From positions 2,671,501-2,735,500 of the forward strand of contig NZ_JAQGPN010000001.1 in assembly GCF_028826155.1 (NCBI RefSeq): a stretch of DNA of 64,000 bases, in the 5' to 3' direction. How positions within the stretch are numbered: position 1 is the first letter of the stretch; each line of letters starts with the position of its first letter. Source of the stretch: Mesorhizobium shangrilense (GTDB lineage Bacteria > Pseudomonadota > Alphaproteobacteria > Rhizobiales > Rhizobiaceae). The translations under genes and the position numbers were made by a program. Under the pieces are notes generated by a model that saw nothing but the letters and a program-made list of their open reading frames with translations, was not told where the DNA came from and made no database searches. This document shows, in pieces, positions 1 to 8,767 of this stretch.

Positions 1-2334
1 ATTGGCGCCCGCGTGGCGCGTAAGGAAGACAAGAGGTTCATCACCGGCGGGGGCCGCTACACGGACGACATGGTCGTTCCCGGCATGAAGCATGCCGTGT
101 TTGTGCGCAGTCCCTACGCACATGCCGACATCAAGAAGATTGACGTCAAGGCGGCGCAGGCCATGCCGGGCGTAATCGACGTGTTGACCGGCAAGCAGCT
201 CAAGGCCGATGGCATCGGCAACCTGATCTGCGGCTGGATGATCCACTCGAAGGACGGCTCGCCCATGAAGATGGGCGCCTGGTCGCCGCTGGCGGTCGAT
301 CGCGTCCGCTATGTCGGCGACGCGGTGGTGATCGTGATCGCCGACACCAAGGGCCAGGCGCGCGACGCCGCCGAGGCCGTCGAGGTGACCTACAAGGAGC
401 GGAAGTCGGTGACCGAGGCGGTGGATGCCCTCAAGCAGGGAGCGCCGCAGTTGCATCCGGAGGCCGAAGGCAACCAGATCTTCGACTGGGAACTCGGCGA
501 CGCCCAAGCGACCGACGCGGCGCTGGCCAAGGCCGCTCACATCACCAAGATGCACATCGTCAACAACCGCCTCGTGCCCAACGCGATGGAGCCACGCGCT
601 ACGCTCGGCCACTACGACAAGGCCGAGGACCACTTCACCTGCTGGACCACCTCGCAGAACCCGCACGTGGCGCGCCTTGTGATGAGCGCGTTCTACAACG
701 TGGCGCCGGAGAACAAGCTGCGGGTGATCGCGCCCGACGTCGGCGGCGGCTTCGGCTCGAAGATCTTCATCTATCCCGAGGAAGTCGTCTGCCTGTGGGC
801 CTCGAAGAAGACGGGCGTTCCGGTCAAGTGGGTGGCCGACCGCACCGAGAGCTTCCTCACCGACGCGCATGGCCGCGACCACGTGTCTGAAGTGCAGATG
901 GCCTTCGACAAGGACAACCGCATCATCGGCCTGAAGGTCGACACGATCGCCAATTTCGGCGCCTACATGTCGCTCTTCTCGTCGTCGGTGCCGACCTACC
1001 TCTACGCAACCCTGCTGTCGGGCCAGTACAACATCCCGGCGATCCACGCGAATGTGCGGGCTGTGTACACCAACACGGCGCCCGTGGACGCCTATCGCGG
1101 GGCAGGGCGGCCGGAGGCCACCTACCTGCTTGAACGCACCGTCGAGACAGCCGCGCGCGAGCTCGGCGTGTCGCCGGCTGAACTGCGCCGCAAGAACTTC
1201 GTCACCCAGTTCCCGCACCAGACGCCCGTCATCATGGCCTATGACGCGGGCGACTACGCCGCCTCGCTCGACGCCGCCATGAAAGAGGCCAACTATGCCG
1301 GCTTCGAGAAGCGGCGCGCCGAGGCGAAGAAGCGCGGCAAGCTGCGCGGCATCGGCATGTCGAACTACATCGAGGCCTGCGGCATCGCGCCGTCGGCGGC
1401 GGTCGGTTCGCTCGGCGCCGGCGTCGGCCTCTGGGAGTCTGCCGAGGTGCGCGTCAACGCGGTCGGCACCATCGAGGTGTTGACCGGCTCGCACAGCCAC
1501 GGCCAGGGCCACGAGACGACCTTCGCCCAGCTCGTCAACCAGCGCTTCGGCGTGCCGATCGACAGTGTGTCGATCGTCCACGGCGACACCGACAAGGTGC
1601 AGATGGGCATGGGCACCTACGGCTCGCGCTCGGGCGCGGTCGGCATGAGCGCCGTGGTCAAGGCGCTCGACAAGGTCGAGGCCAAGGCCAAGAAGATCGC
1701 CGCGCACCTGATGGAGGCCGACGAGGGCGACATCGTGATCGAGGACGGCGCGCTGAAAGTCGCCGGCACCGACAAGAGCGTTCCGTGGTTCCAGCTGGCG
1801 CTCGCCGCCTACACCGCCCACAACCTGCCCGCAGGCATGGAGCCCGGCCTGAAGGAGACGGCGTTCTACGACCCGTCCAACTTCACCTTCCCGGCCGGCT
1901 GCTACATCTGCGAGGTCGAGGTCGATCCCGATACCGGCGTCACCGAGATCGTCCAGTTCGTGGCGGCCGACGACTTCGGCAACATCATCAACCCGATGAT
2001 CGTCGAGGGTCAGGTGCATGGCGGCATCGCCCAGGGCGTCGGCCAGGCGCTGCTGGAAGGCGCCCACTACGACGCCAACGGGCAGCTCATCACGGCGAGC
2101 TACATGGACTACACCATGCCGCGCGCCGACGACCTGCCGTCGTTCAAGGTGTCGACGTCCAACACGCCGTGCCCGGGCAATCCGCTCGGCATCAAGGGCT
2201 GCGGTGAAGCCGGCGCCATCGGCTCGCCGCCGGCGGTGATCAACGCCATCACCGACGCCATCGGCAACAACGACCTGTTGATGCCCGCCACGCCGCAGCG
2301 CGTGTGGGCGGCCATCAACGCCGCGAAGCACTGA
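1..2334 (+). CDS. coxL: Form II CO-dehydrogenase-like molybdopterin subunit (5' partial)
   Basis: Large, molybdenum-cofactor-binding subunit of a xanthine dehydrogenase/aerobic CO dehydrogenase family hydroxylase. The reading frame is open from base 1 (I-G-A-R-V-A-R), so only a few N-terminal residues are outside the window. The active-site loop at 1090-1110 reads AYRGAGR. That is the signature of form II (BMS-type) CoxL-like enzymes, not the AYxCSFR of true form I CO dehydrogenase, so the physiological substrate is uncertain. The C-terminus carries the GCGEAG motif expected near the conserved active-site glutamate. The medium subunit follows 12 bases downstream; in form II clusters the order is S-L-M, so the iron-sulfur subunit is probably just upstream. 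Confidence 0.93.
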   Translation: MGARVARKEDKRFITGGGRYTDDMVVPGMKHAVFVRSPYAHADIKKIDVKAAQAMPGVIDVLTGKQLKADGIGNLICGWMIHSKDGSPMKMGAWSPLAVDRVRYVGDAVVIVIADTKGQARDAAEAVEVTYKERKSVTEAVDALKQGAPQLHPEAEGNQIFDWELGDAQATDAALAKAAHITKMHIVNNRLVPNAMEPRATLGHYDKAEDHFTCWTTSQNPHVARLVMSAFYNVAPENKLRVIAPDVGGGFGSKIFIYPEEVVCLWASKKTGVPVKWVADRTESFLTDAHGRDHVSEVQMAFDKDNRIIGLKVDTIANFGAYMSLFSSSVPTYLYATLLSGQYNIPAIHANVRAVYTNTAPVDAYRGAGRPEATYLLERTVETAARELGVSPAELRRKNFVTQFPHQTPVIMAYDAGDYAASLDAAMKEANYAGFEKRRAEAKKRGKLRGIGMSNYIEACGIAPSAAVGSLGAGVGLWESAEVRVNAVGTIEVLTGSHSHGQGHETTFAQLVNQRFGVPIDSVSIVHGDTDKVQMGMGTYGSRSGAVGMSAVVKALDKVEAKAKKIAAHLMEADEGDIVIEDGALKVAGTDKSVPWFQLALAAYTAHNLPAGMEPGLKETAFYDPSNFTFPAGCYICEVEVDPDTGVTEIVQFVAADDFGNIINPMIVEGQVHGGIAQGVGQALLEGAHYDANGQLITASYMDYTMPRADDLPSFKVSTSNTPCPGNPLGIKGCGEAGAIGSPPAVINAITDAIGNNDLLMPATPQRVWAAINAAKH

Positions 2335-2346
2335 GGAGGGGAAGTC

Positions 2347-3144
2347 ATGTATTCGGTCAACTATCATCGGGCCTCCTCGGTTTCGGGGGCGGCCAAGCTC
2401 GCCAAGGGCGGAGACGCCAAGTTCCTGGCGGGCGGCATGACGCTCATCCCGGCCATGAAGACGCGGCTCGCCGCGCCTTCGGACGTCATCGACCTGACCC
2501 ACATCGACGCGCTCAAGGGCATCAGCGTGTCGGGCAAGTCGGTGACGATCGGCGCGGCGACGACCCATGCCGAGGTGGCAAGCGACGCCAAGCTCAGGAA
2601 GGCGATTCCCGCGCTGGCAAGTCTCGCATCCCTCATTGGCGACCCGCATGTGCGCCACCGAGGGACGATCGGCGGCTCGATCGCCAACAACGATCCGGCG
2701 GCCGACTATCCGGCGGCGATGCTGGCGCTCGCCGCCACCATCGTCACCAACAAGCGCGAGATCCCTGCCGACAAGTTCTTCAAGGGCCTGTTCGAGACGG
2801 CGCTGAAGGACGATGAGATCGTGACTGCCGTCACGTTCACCGTTCCTGCCAAGTCGGGCTACTCGAAATTCCCGAATCCTGCCTCTCGTTACGCCATGAC
2901 CGGCGTCTTCGTGACCAAGGACAAAGCGGGCGTGCGGGCCGCGGTGACGGGCGCCGGCGACAACGGCGTCTTCCGCTCGAAGGAGATCGAGGCCGCCCTG
3001 GCGAAGAAGTTCGACGCGGCTGCGCTCGACGGGGTCAAGGTGCCGTCGAAGAACCTCATGGGCGACATCCACGCCTCGCCGGAGTACCGCGCCAATCTCG
3101 TCGCGGTCATGGCGAAGCGGGCGGTCGCAGCCGCCAACGCCTGA
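2347..3144 (+). CDS. coxM: CO-dehydrogenase-like FAD-binding medium subunit
   Basis: 265-residue FAD-binding subunit of the same molybdenum hydroxylase. It carries the two flavin-binding motifs of the CoxM/XDH-B family: AGGMTLIP near residue 28 and TIGGSIANNDPAADYPAA near residue 106. It would pass electrons from the iron-sulfur subunit to quinone or another acceptor. The ATG is preceded by a strong GAGGAGGGG ribosome binding site and lies 12 bases after the coxL stop, so the two genes are co-transcribed. A terminator hairpin follows directly, so coxM is the last gene of this operon. Confidence 0.92.
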   Translation: MYSVNYHRASSVSGAAKLAKGGDAKFLAGGMTLIPAMKTRLAAPSDVIDLTHIDALKGISVSGKSVTIGAATTHAEVASDAKLRKAIPALASLASLIGDPHVRHRGTIGGSIANNDPAADYPAAMLALAATIVTNKREIPADKFFKGLFETALKDDEIVTAVTFTVPAKSGYSKFPNPASRYAMTGVFVTKDKAGVRAAVTGAGDNGVFRSKEIEAALAKKFDAAALDGVKVPSKNLMGDIHASPEYRANLVAVMAKRAVAAANA

Positions 3145-3157
3145 CATCAGGGCATTG

Positions 3158-3194
3158 ACGAGGCGGCCGGCACGCACCGGCCGCTTCGTTTGTT
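3158..3194 (+). terminator. Rho-independent terminator after coxM
   Basis: A 13-base-pair stem (3158-3170 with 3177-3189, one G-U pair) closes a six-base loop and is followed by a short T-rich stretch. It sits 14 bases after the coxM stop and separates the cox operon from the convergent SRPBCC gene. Confidence 0.75.
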
Positions 3195-3246
3195 CCCATT
3201 CCGGAGGGGCAGCATTTGCGGGCCGGATAGCGCCTGCCAACACGGC

Positions 3247-3738
3247 CTATCCGGCCGATCCGGATTCGCGCCGCTTCGCAAGGTAGCGTCGCAGACCAGC
3301 TTCGCCGCGCGGCGTCGTCCAGCGATGGTTCCAGGCAAAGGCCGGTCGCAACAGGGGCGAGAAGAATTTCAGGATCGGGCGCTCTACGATGACCTGCCAG
3401 GTCAGCTCGACGCGCGTGCCACCGTTCTCGGGGAAGAGATTTGCGGTCCACAGGCCGTCGAAGTCGCCATAGGTCTTCACGACGACCTTGCGGCCCGGCT
3501 CGAGTTCGGCGGCTTCGATGATGAAATTCAGCTCGTAGGGCAGGGCGCCGCGCGCCCGCGCCTTCGACCGTGCCCCAACCTGCCCCTTGCCGAGGTCGTT
3601 GAGCGGGGTGACTTCCCTGTAGACGTCGCCCCACCATTCGGGCAGCAGTGCCGCGTCCGAGAGCACGTCCCAGACCTCACCGGGCGCCGCTTCGGGGATG
3701 CGCCAGACCTCGTCGAAACGGAACACGTTGCTCGGCAT
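3247..3738 (-). CDS. SRPBCC (START-like) family protein
   Basis: 163-residue protein of the SRPBCC/polyketide-cyclase ligand-binding fold. Visible features are the N-terminal [16 protein letters not shown] segment typical of the first strand and helix, an acidic-aromatic PEWWGDVY stretch, and the C-terminal helix ([11 protein letters not shown]). No enzymatic residues are diagnostic, so ligand and role are unknown. It is convergent to coxM, behind that operon's terminator, and does not look like CoxG. The same-strand GNAT gene ends 47 bases upstream. Confidence 0.8.
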   Translation of the reverse strand: MPSNVFRFDEVWRIPEAAPGEVWDVLSDAALLPEWWGDVYREVTPLNDLGKGQVGARSKARARGALPYELNFIIEAAELEPGRKVVVKTYGDFDGLWTANLFPENGGTRVELTWQVIVERPILKFFSPLLRPAFAWNHRWTTPRGEAGLRRYLAKRRESGSAG

Positions 3739-3762
3739 GAAACCTCACACGAGGTTCGCCCG

Positions 3763-3789
3763 CCCCTGGTTTCAGCCCCCTGGTTTCAG
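3763..3789. repeat. 14-base tandem duplication across the GNAT stop codon
   Basis: Two adjacent copies of CCCCTGGTTTCAG (3763-3775 and 3777-3789) occur between the SRPBCC start and the GNAT end. The right copy contains the GNAT stop codon (TGA on the minus strand, 3788-3786), so the left copy is a duplicated stop-proximal segment. Confidence 0.7.
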
Positions 3790-4268
3790 TCCTTCAGCGA
3801 CCGCTCAAAATACCGCACCGTCTTCGTCCCGTCTCCCAGGGATGCGCTGCCGACCTCGAAAAATCCCAGCGCGGCATGGAAGGCGTCCGAACCGGGATTG
3901 GGCGGGTCCAGGTTGACCTCGCAGGTCACCACCTCGTGCCCGGCCATTCGCGCCGCTGCAAACAGGTTCTCGTAGAAACGCCGCGCGATGCCGCGCCCGC
4001 GGGCATGGGCGGCAACCGCGACCCTGTCGACGTAGACGAAACGCGGATAGCGTTCGCGGAACCAGACGAAGTTCGGGCTGTCGTAGTCCGCCGTCTGGTC
4101 GAAGGCGAGGATGAAGCCGTCGAGGCTGCCGACGCGGCGCGCATGGAATGCCTGGCCAATGAGGTGCGAAAGGCGCTCCGGTTCGAGCCAGGAGAGCTCG
4201 GCCGCATGCTCGTTGTTGAGCGCCAGCACTGCCGCTTCGTCACCCGGGGAGATCGCTTCGATGGTCAT
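3786..4268 (-). CDS. GNAT family N-acetyltransferase
   Basis: 160-residue acetyltransferase of the GCN5-related family, using acetyl-CoA on an unknown amine. The acetyl-CoA pyrophosphate-binding motif is visible as VDRVAVAAHARGRGIARRFYE (the R-G-R-G-I-A loop), followed by the EVNLDPPNPGSDAFHAALGF motif B region. The start at 4268 is chosen because ATG overlaps the cutC stop as ATGA, showing translational coupling to cutC. A longer in-frame reading exists upstream but would be buried in cutC. Confidence 0.85.
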   Translation of the reverse strand: MTIEAISPGDEAAVLALNNEHAAELSWLEPERLSHLIGQAFHARRVGSLDGFILAFDQTADYDSPNFVWFRERYPRFVYVDRVAVAAHARGRGIARRFYENLFAAARMAGHEVVTCEVNLDPPNPGSDAFHAALGFFEVGSASLGDGTKTVRYFERSLKD

Positions 4269-5020
4269 GCCCGGCGCGCCGCTGCAATGGTCGCCGCGAC
4301 CAGTTCGCGGTCGGTGACCGTGTTGCGGTACTCCCGGTCGAGTTCGGTACCGCCCATGCCGACCTGCGCATTGCGGTAGGTCATCGCGCTCGGCAGCTCG
4401 CGGGGCGCTGCGAAGTGGATCTCGGGCAGCCCTGTCCTTTCCAGCAGCTGCGCCACGTTTTCCGGCCGCAGGCCCCCGCAGCCCATGATGGCGATTCGCC
4501 CGGCCGCCCGGCGCACGAGTTCGGCAAGCAGGTCCGCGCCTTCCATCGCGGTGTCCCGCTGGCCGCTGGTGAGCACGCGCCCGACACCGCAGCGAACGAG
4601 CGCCTCGAGCGCTTCGATCGGGTCGCGGGTCATGTCGAAGGCGCGGTGGCAGGTGACGGCGAGCGGCCCGGCCGCCTCGACCAGCGCGCGCATACGCGGC
4701 TCGTCGACCGTACCGTCCGCCGCGAGGCAGCCGATCACGACGCCGGCGACGCCGAGTTGCCGGCAAGCCTCGACATCGGCAACCATCGAGAGGAATTCGG
4801 CTTCCGAATAGAGAAAATCCCCGCCACGCGGGCGGATGATCACGTGGAAGGGGATGGTCGCGACGGCAAGCGCGCCGCGGATCGTGCCGATGCTCGGCGT
4901 GATGCCGCCCTCCAGCAGGCTGGCGCAGAGCTCAACCCGGTCTGCGCCGCCCTCCTGGGCAGCAACGAGGCCGTCGATGCCTTCGACGCAAATTTCGACC
5001 AGGGGAAGAGGTGCTGTCAT
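4265..5020 (-). CDS. cutC: Copper homeostasis protein CutC
   Basis: 251-residue CutC family TIM-barrel protein. Typical segments are LVEICVEGIDGLVAAQEGGADRVELC at the N-terminus, the HVIIRPRGGDFLYSE strand, VTCHRAFDM, and VLTSGQ with IMGCGGL toward the C-terminus. The family was named from copper sensitivity of E. coli mutants, but its biochemical role remains unclear. Start at 5020 (M-T-A-P-L-P-L) is supported by an AGAAGG site five bases upstream. It is the first gene of a two-gene unit with the GNAT gene. Confidence 0.92.
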   Translation of the reverse strand: MTAPLPLVEICVEGIDGLVAAQEGGADRVELCASLLEGGITPSIGTIRGALAVATIPFHVIIRPRGGDFLYSEAEFLSMVADVEACRQLGVAGVVIGCLAADGTVDEPRMRALVEAAGPLAVTCHRAFDMTRDPIEALEALVRCGVGRVLTSGQRDTAMEGADLLAELVRRAAGRIAIMGCGGLRPENVAQLLERTGLPEIHFAAPRELPSAMTYRNAQVGMGGTELDREYRNTVTDRELVAATIAAARRA

Positions 5021-5461
5021 GATTGCCTTCTGACGAAACGGGAGCGGCACATGAGCACTGCCGGTCTGCCGGGTCAACCGACGAGCTTGGCGCACGGGAA
5101 AGAGCCCGGATGCGGTGACCGCCGTCGTGGCTCCTGCCGGCTGACAGTCTGCCGGATGGTATGCTTGGCGGCCCCGTTGCCGTGCATGAAGGTTTGCGTT
5201 GCATGGTTGGGCGGGCTGCCGTGACGTGGCGGATAGGCGCCCAACGACGCAATGCTAGACCCATTCCGTGACCCACCGGACAAGTGCCCAACCGCAATGC
5301 TGGGCGCGTTCCGCAGCGCGGCAGGCAAGCGGCCAACTGCGCAACGAGAGATCCTCGGCGATTGCCATTCGCCGCCTCCCACACCCCGGCCTCGAAACGA
5401 GGCGCGGGAACGATCTCGCATGGAAGGCTTTTGCACGATGTGCAAAGATTCCCGGCTCCAG
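5021..5461. other. Intergenic region between cutC and the ECF42 module
   Basis: About 440 bases between divergent cutC and the sigma-factor module. The frames here encode low-complexity arginine/serine-rich peptides without recognisable domains or good ribosome binding sites. Apart from the bipartite promoter that begins at 5462, I see no gene or structured RNA. Confidence 0.5.
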
Positions 5462-5493
5462 TGTCGGCATGCCGCTGGCGCCCACGTCCTAGT
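5462..5493 (+). promoter_or_regulatory. Putative ECF42 sigma promoter upstream of the YciI/DGPF gene
   Basis: TGTCGG at 5462-5467, 17 bases, then CGTCCTAGT at 5485-5493, 19 bases ahead of the start codon. The same two elements with the same 17-base spacing recur at 7167-7198 ahead of the VOC gene. The TGTCG -35 and CGTC -10 elements agree with what I recall for ECF42-group promoters, so autoregulation by the adjacent sigma factor is likely. Confidence 0.7.
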
Positions 5494-5511
5494 CACAGAA
5501 CGGGATCATCC

Positions 5512-5886
5512 ATGCTCTACGCCATCCTCTGCTACAATTCGGAAGACGTTGTCTGCTCCTGGACGAAGGAACAAGACGACGCCACGATGGAACGGCTCGG
5601 ACGAGTGGAGGACAAGCTGGCCAGGGCCGGGCGACTCGGGCCGGGCGCCAGACTGCTGCCGACCAGTGCGGCGACGACGCTGCGCAAGACCAGGTCCGAT
5701 CCGATCGTCATCGACGGCCCCTTCGCCGAGACCAAGGAGCAGTTGCTCGGCTTCTACGTCATCGACTGCAAGTCGCTCGACGAGGCGCTGGAGACGGCGC
5801 GCGAACTCGCCGCCGCCAACCCTGACACCGGCTCCTACGAGATCCGGCCGCTCGCCCTCTTCCACCCTGGCATCGGACTCTCATGA
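5512..5886 (+). CDS. YciI/DGPF-domain protein of an ECF42 module
   Basis: 124-residue YCII-superfamily protein with the DGPF motif (V-I-D-G-P-F-A-E-T-K-E near residue 67) that gives this group its name, in a dimeric ferredoxin-like fold. DGPF proteins are the standard genomic partners of ECF42 sigma factors; their activity is unknown. The ATG at 5512 begins the conserved MLYAILCYN segment. The stop overlaps the sigma-factor start as ATGA (5883-5886). A matching bipartite promoter lies directly upstream. Confidence 0.9.
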   Translation: MLYAILCYNSEDVVCSWTKEQDDATMERLGRVEDKLARAGRLGPGARLLPTSAATTLRKTRSDPIVIDGPFAETKEQLLGFYVIDCKSLDEALETARELAAANPDTGSYEIRPLALFHPGIGLS

Positions 5887-7151
5887 GCGACCTCGACTAT
5901 CTCGATGCGACCCTTGCGACCGCGCGCCCACAGGCGGTCGCGGCGCTCCTGCGCTATTTCCGCGACCTCGACACGGCGGAGGAGGCCTATCAGGAGGCGT
6001 GCCTCAGGGCGCTCAGGACCTGGCCGAAGAACGGCCCGCCGCGTGATCCCGTCGCCTGGCTGATCTTCGTCGGCCGCAACGTCGCCATCGACGCCGTGCG
6101 CAAGAAGGCGCGGCAGGCGCCGATGCCGCCCGAGGAGGCGGTGTCCGACCTGGAGGACGCCGAGGGCAACATTGCGGACCGTCTGGACAATGCCGACTAC
6201 CGCGACGACGTGCTGCGGCTCCTGTTCATCTGCTGCCATCCCGACCTGCCGTCCACCCAACAGATCGCGCTCGCGTTGCGCATCGTCTCCGGCCTGTCGG
6301 TGAGGCAGATCGCACGCGCCTTCCTCGTCTCCGAGAGCGCGATGGAGCAGCGCATCACGCGGGCCAAGGCACGCATCGCGCAGGCCAACGTCCCGTTCGA
6401 GACACCGGGTCCGGTGGAACGCAGCGAGCGGCTGGGGGCTGTCGCGGCCATGGCCTACCTGGTTTTCAACGAAGGTTACTCGGCCAGCGGCGGCGGCGCC
6501 GAGCCAATGCGCGCGCAGCTCTGCGACGAGGCGATCAGGCTGGGCCGCCTGCTGCTCAAAATGTTCCAGACCGAACCTGAGATCATGGGGCTGCTCGCGC
6601 TCATGCTGCTGCAGCACTCGCGCACCCCGGCGCGCTTCGATGCCAATGGCGAGATCGTGCTTCTCGAACAGCAGGACAGGTCGCTGTGGAGCCGCCCTAT
6701 GATCACCGAGGGGCTGGCGCTCATCGACAAGGCCATGCGCCACCAGCAGCCGGGTCCCTATCTCGTGCAGGCGGCGATCGCCGCCCTCCATTCGCGGGCG
6801 GCCAGGCCCGAGGATACCGACTGGGAGCAGATCGATCTGCTCTACGGCACGCTCGAGGTGCTGCAGCCGTCGCCCGTGATCACGCTCAACCGCGCGGTCG
6901 CCGTCTCGAAGGCGAGGGGACCGGAGGAGGCGCTCGCCATGATCGAGCCGCTGGCAAGGCAGCTTTCCGGCTACTTCCACTTCTTCGGCGTCAAGGGGAA
7001 CCTTTTGATGCAACTCGGCCGCGACCGCGAGGCCCGCACCGCCTTCGACCAGGCGATCGCCCTTGCCAACAGTCCGGCCGAGGCCTCGCACATCAGGATG
7101 CACCTCGACCGCCTCATGACGGAGGGAGCGCGCTCCAAAGCTTCATCCTGA
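5883..7151 (+). CDS. ECF42-group RNA polymerase sigma factor
   Basis: 422-residue extracytoplasmic-function sigma factor with a long C-terminal extension. Region 2 is around residues 15-80 (YFRDLDTAEEAYQEACL and DPVAWLIFVGRN), and region 4 is around residues 120-165 (ALRIVSGLSVRQIARAFLVSE). The extension of some 240 residues (AMAYLVFNEGYSASGG onward) resembles the TPR-like domain of ECF42 proteins, which replaces a classical anti-sigma factor. Translationally coupled to the DGPF gene. The twin upstream promoters suggest it drives both this operon and the following VOC gene. Confidence 0.92.
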   Translation: MSDLDYLDATLATARPQAVAALLRYFRDLDTAEEAYQEACLRALRTWPKNGPPRDPVAWLIFVGRNVAIDAVRKKARQAPMPPEEAVSDLEDAEGNIADRLDNADYRDDVLRLLFICCHPDLPSTQQIALALRIVSGLSVRQIARAFLVSESAMEQRITRAKARIAQANVPFETPGPVERSERLGAVAAMAYLVFNEGYSASGGGAEPMRAQLCDEAIRLGRLLLKMFQTEPEIMGLLALMLLQHSRTPARFDANGEIVLLEQQDRSLWSRPMITEGLALIDKAMRHQQPGPYLVQAAIAALHSRAARPEDTDWEQIDLLYGTLEVLQPSPVITLNRAVAVSKARGPEEALAMIEPLARQLSGYFHFFGVKGNLLMQLGRDREARTAFDQAIALANSPAEASHIRMHLDRLMTEGARSKASS

Positions 7152-7166
7152 GATTGTTGGAGGGCA

Positions 7167-7198
7167 TGTCGGGAGGCGCGCACACCGAACGTCCTAGT
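7167..7198 (+). promoter_or_regulatory. Second putative ECF42 promoter, upstream of the VOC gene
   Basis: TGTCGG at 7167-7172, 17 bases, CGTCCTAGT at 7190-7198: identical elements and spacing to the promoter at 5462. The spacers differ in sequence, so the match is not a recent duplication. It lies 16 bases past the sigma-factor stop and 30 bases before the VOC start codon. Confidence 0.7.
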
Positions 7199-7227
7199 TG
7201 CGGACCAGTTCAAGAGGAGAGAGAAAA

Positions 7228-7631
7228 ATGGCCAATGAAATGCCGAACAGCCCGATGACCGGCGTCATCCCTGCCGTCAGTCTCGCCGATGCCAACGACG
7301 CTTTCGACTACTACGCCAGGGCGCTGGGGGCCAAGCAGATCGACCGCCGTCTGACCGACGACGGGCGCGTCATGTACGGTCAGGTCGAGATCAATGGTGG
7401 CGCCTTCATGTTAACGACGCTTTCCCGGAACACGGCATGGCATTGCAGCCGACCCAGAACGTCGTCATGCATCTCGTGGTGGACGATGCCGGACCCTGGT
7501 GGAAGCGGGCGATGGACGCCGGCTTCGAGATCGCGATGCCGCTTGAGCTTGCCTTCTGGGGAGATTTCTACGGCCAGATGAAGGACAAGTTCGGCATCAC
7601 CTGGGCCGTCGTCTCGTCGAAGAACAGCTGA
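7228..7631 (+). pseudogene. VOC (PhnB/glyoxalase-like) family gene with a single-base frameshift
   Basis: The first 61 codons (M-A-N-E-M-P through GGAFM) read as a PhnB-like VOC domain after an AGAGGAGAGAG site. The frame then fails near 7411. The continuation N-D-A-F-P-E-H-G-M-A-L-Q-P and the C-terminal part (V-V-M-H-L-V-V-D-D-A to the stop at 7631) lie one frame over. Restoring one base at about 7411-7412 gives a full-length protein of about 134 residues. Either this is a true inactivating deletion or a sequencing error. VOC genes are common members of ECF42 operons, and this one has its own matching promoter. Confidence 0.85.
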
Positions 7632-7759
7632 TCGCGCGTTAGGCGTTTCACGCCGGCCTTCGTCGTGGGCCAAGGGTGACGCCGATACCGCAATGCGATA
7701 CCTTGGCGCAGAAACGGGATCTCGCCGATCCGGCGCAAGTTTTTGCGACACAAGGAAAA

Positions 7760-8758
7760 ATGAACAATTACAATCGCTTCCGCCTATCCATTGCGCCGAT
7801 GATGGACTGGACTGACAGGCATTGCCGCTTTCTTCATCGCCAATTGACGCAGCGGGCGCTGCTCTATACGGAGATGGTGGTTGCCGACGCGGTGATCCAT
7901 GGTCCGCGGGAGCGTCTGCTTGGCTTCGACGACGTGGAGCATCCCGTCGCGCTGCAGCTTGGCGGTTCGGAGCCGGAGAAGTTGGCTGCGGCCGCCCGGA
8001 TCGGCGCGTCCTTTGGCTATGACGAGATCAACCTGAACGTCGGCTGTCCGTCCGACCGCGTTCAGTCCGGAACCTTCGGCGCCTGCCTTATGCGCACGCC
8101 CGGTCTGGTCGCCGACTGCGTCGCCGCGATGAAGGCGGAGGTCGGCGTGCCGGTGACCGTGAAATGCCGGATCGGCGTCGACGATCAGGATCCCGAGATC
8201 GCGCTGGACGAGGTTGCAGAGCGCGTTTTCGCAGCGGGCGCGGACGCGCTTTGGGTGCACGCGCGCAAGGCGTGGCTTCAGGGTCTAAGTCCCAAGGAAA
8301 ACCGGGATATCCCGCCGCTCGACTACGATCGCGTCTATAGGTTGAAGAGCAAATATCCGAATCGATTCATTGGGATCAACGGCGGTATTCAAACTCTGGT
8401 CGAGGCGCGCGACCATCTGTTGCACACCGATGGCGTCATGCTCGGACGCGCCGCTTACCATGCGCCGGCCATGCTGGCGACCGTCGATCGGGACATTTTC
8501 GGCGTATCTGCGGATCCGGTCGAGTTGGGAGCCGTGATCGAAGCGATGGCGCACTATGCAGCGCGCCACATCGCGGCCGGCGGTCGACTGGGGCATGTCA
8601 CGCGTCACATGGTCGGGCTGTTCCACGGTTTCCCCGGCGCGCGCCGGTATCGGCAGATCCTCTCCACGGACGCGACGCGGCCGGGCGCGGGACCGGAAGT
8701 GCTGCTCAGCGCCTTCGCCGCGGTCGACCTTTCTGCGGCGGACACAGTCGCCGCGTAA
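7760..8758 (+). CDS. dusA: tRNA-dihydrouridine synthase A
   Basis: 332-residue flavoprotein that reduces uridines in the tRNA D-loop. The N-terminal SIAPMMDWTDRHCRF is the DusA FMN-binding start. The catalytic cysteine sits in EINLNVGCPSDRVQSGTFGACLM. The FMN phosphate site is GINGGIQ and VMLGRAAY. The ATG at 7760 is chosen because the conserved region starts nine residues later and AAGGAAAA lies directly upstream; longer readings have no support. Convergent with the aspartic protease gene, nine bases apart. Confidence 0.95.
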   Translation: MNNYNRFRLSIAPMMDWTDRHCRFLHRQLTQRALLYTEMVVADAVIHGPRERLLGFDDVEHPVALQLGGSEPEKLAAAARIGASFGYDEINLNVGCPSDRVQSGTFGACLMRTPGLVADCVAAMKAEVGVPVTVKCRIGVDDQDPEIALDEVAERVFAAGADALWVHARKAWLQGLSPKENRDIPPLDYDRVYRLKSKYPNRFIGINGGIQTLVEARDHLLHTDGVMLGRAAYHAPAMLATVDRDIFGVSADPVELGAVIEAMAHYAARHIAAGGRLGHVTRHMVGLFHGFPGARRYRQILSTDATRPGAGPEVLLSAFAAVDLSAADTVAA

Positions 8759-8767
8759 GGCCGCCGG

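Noticed and set aside
3247..3738. SRPBCC gene as coxG of the CO-dehydrogenase-like cluster.
   Set aside because: It is on the opposite strand beyond a terminator and lacks the CoxG-type N-terminus.
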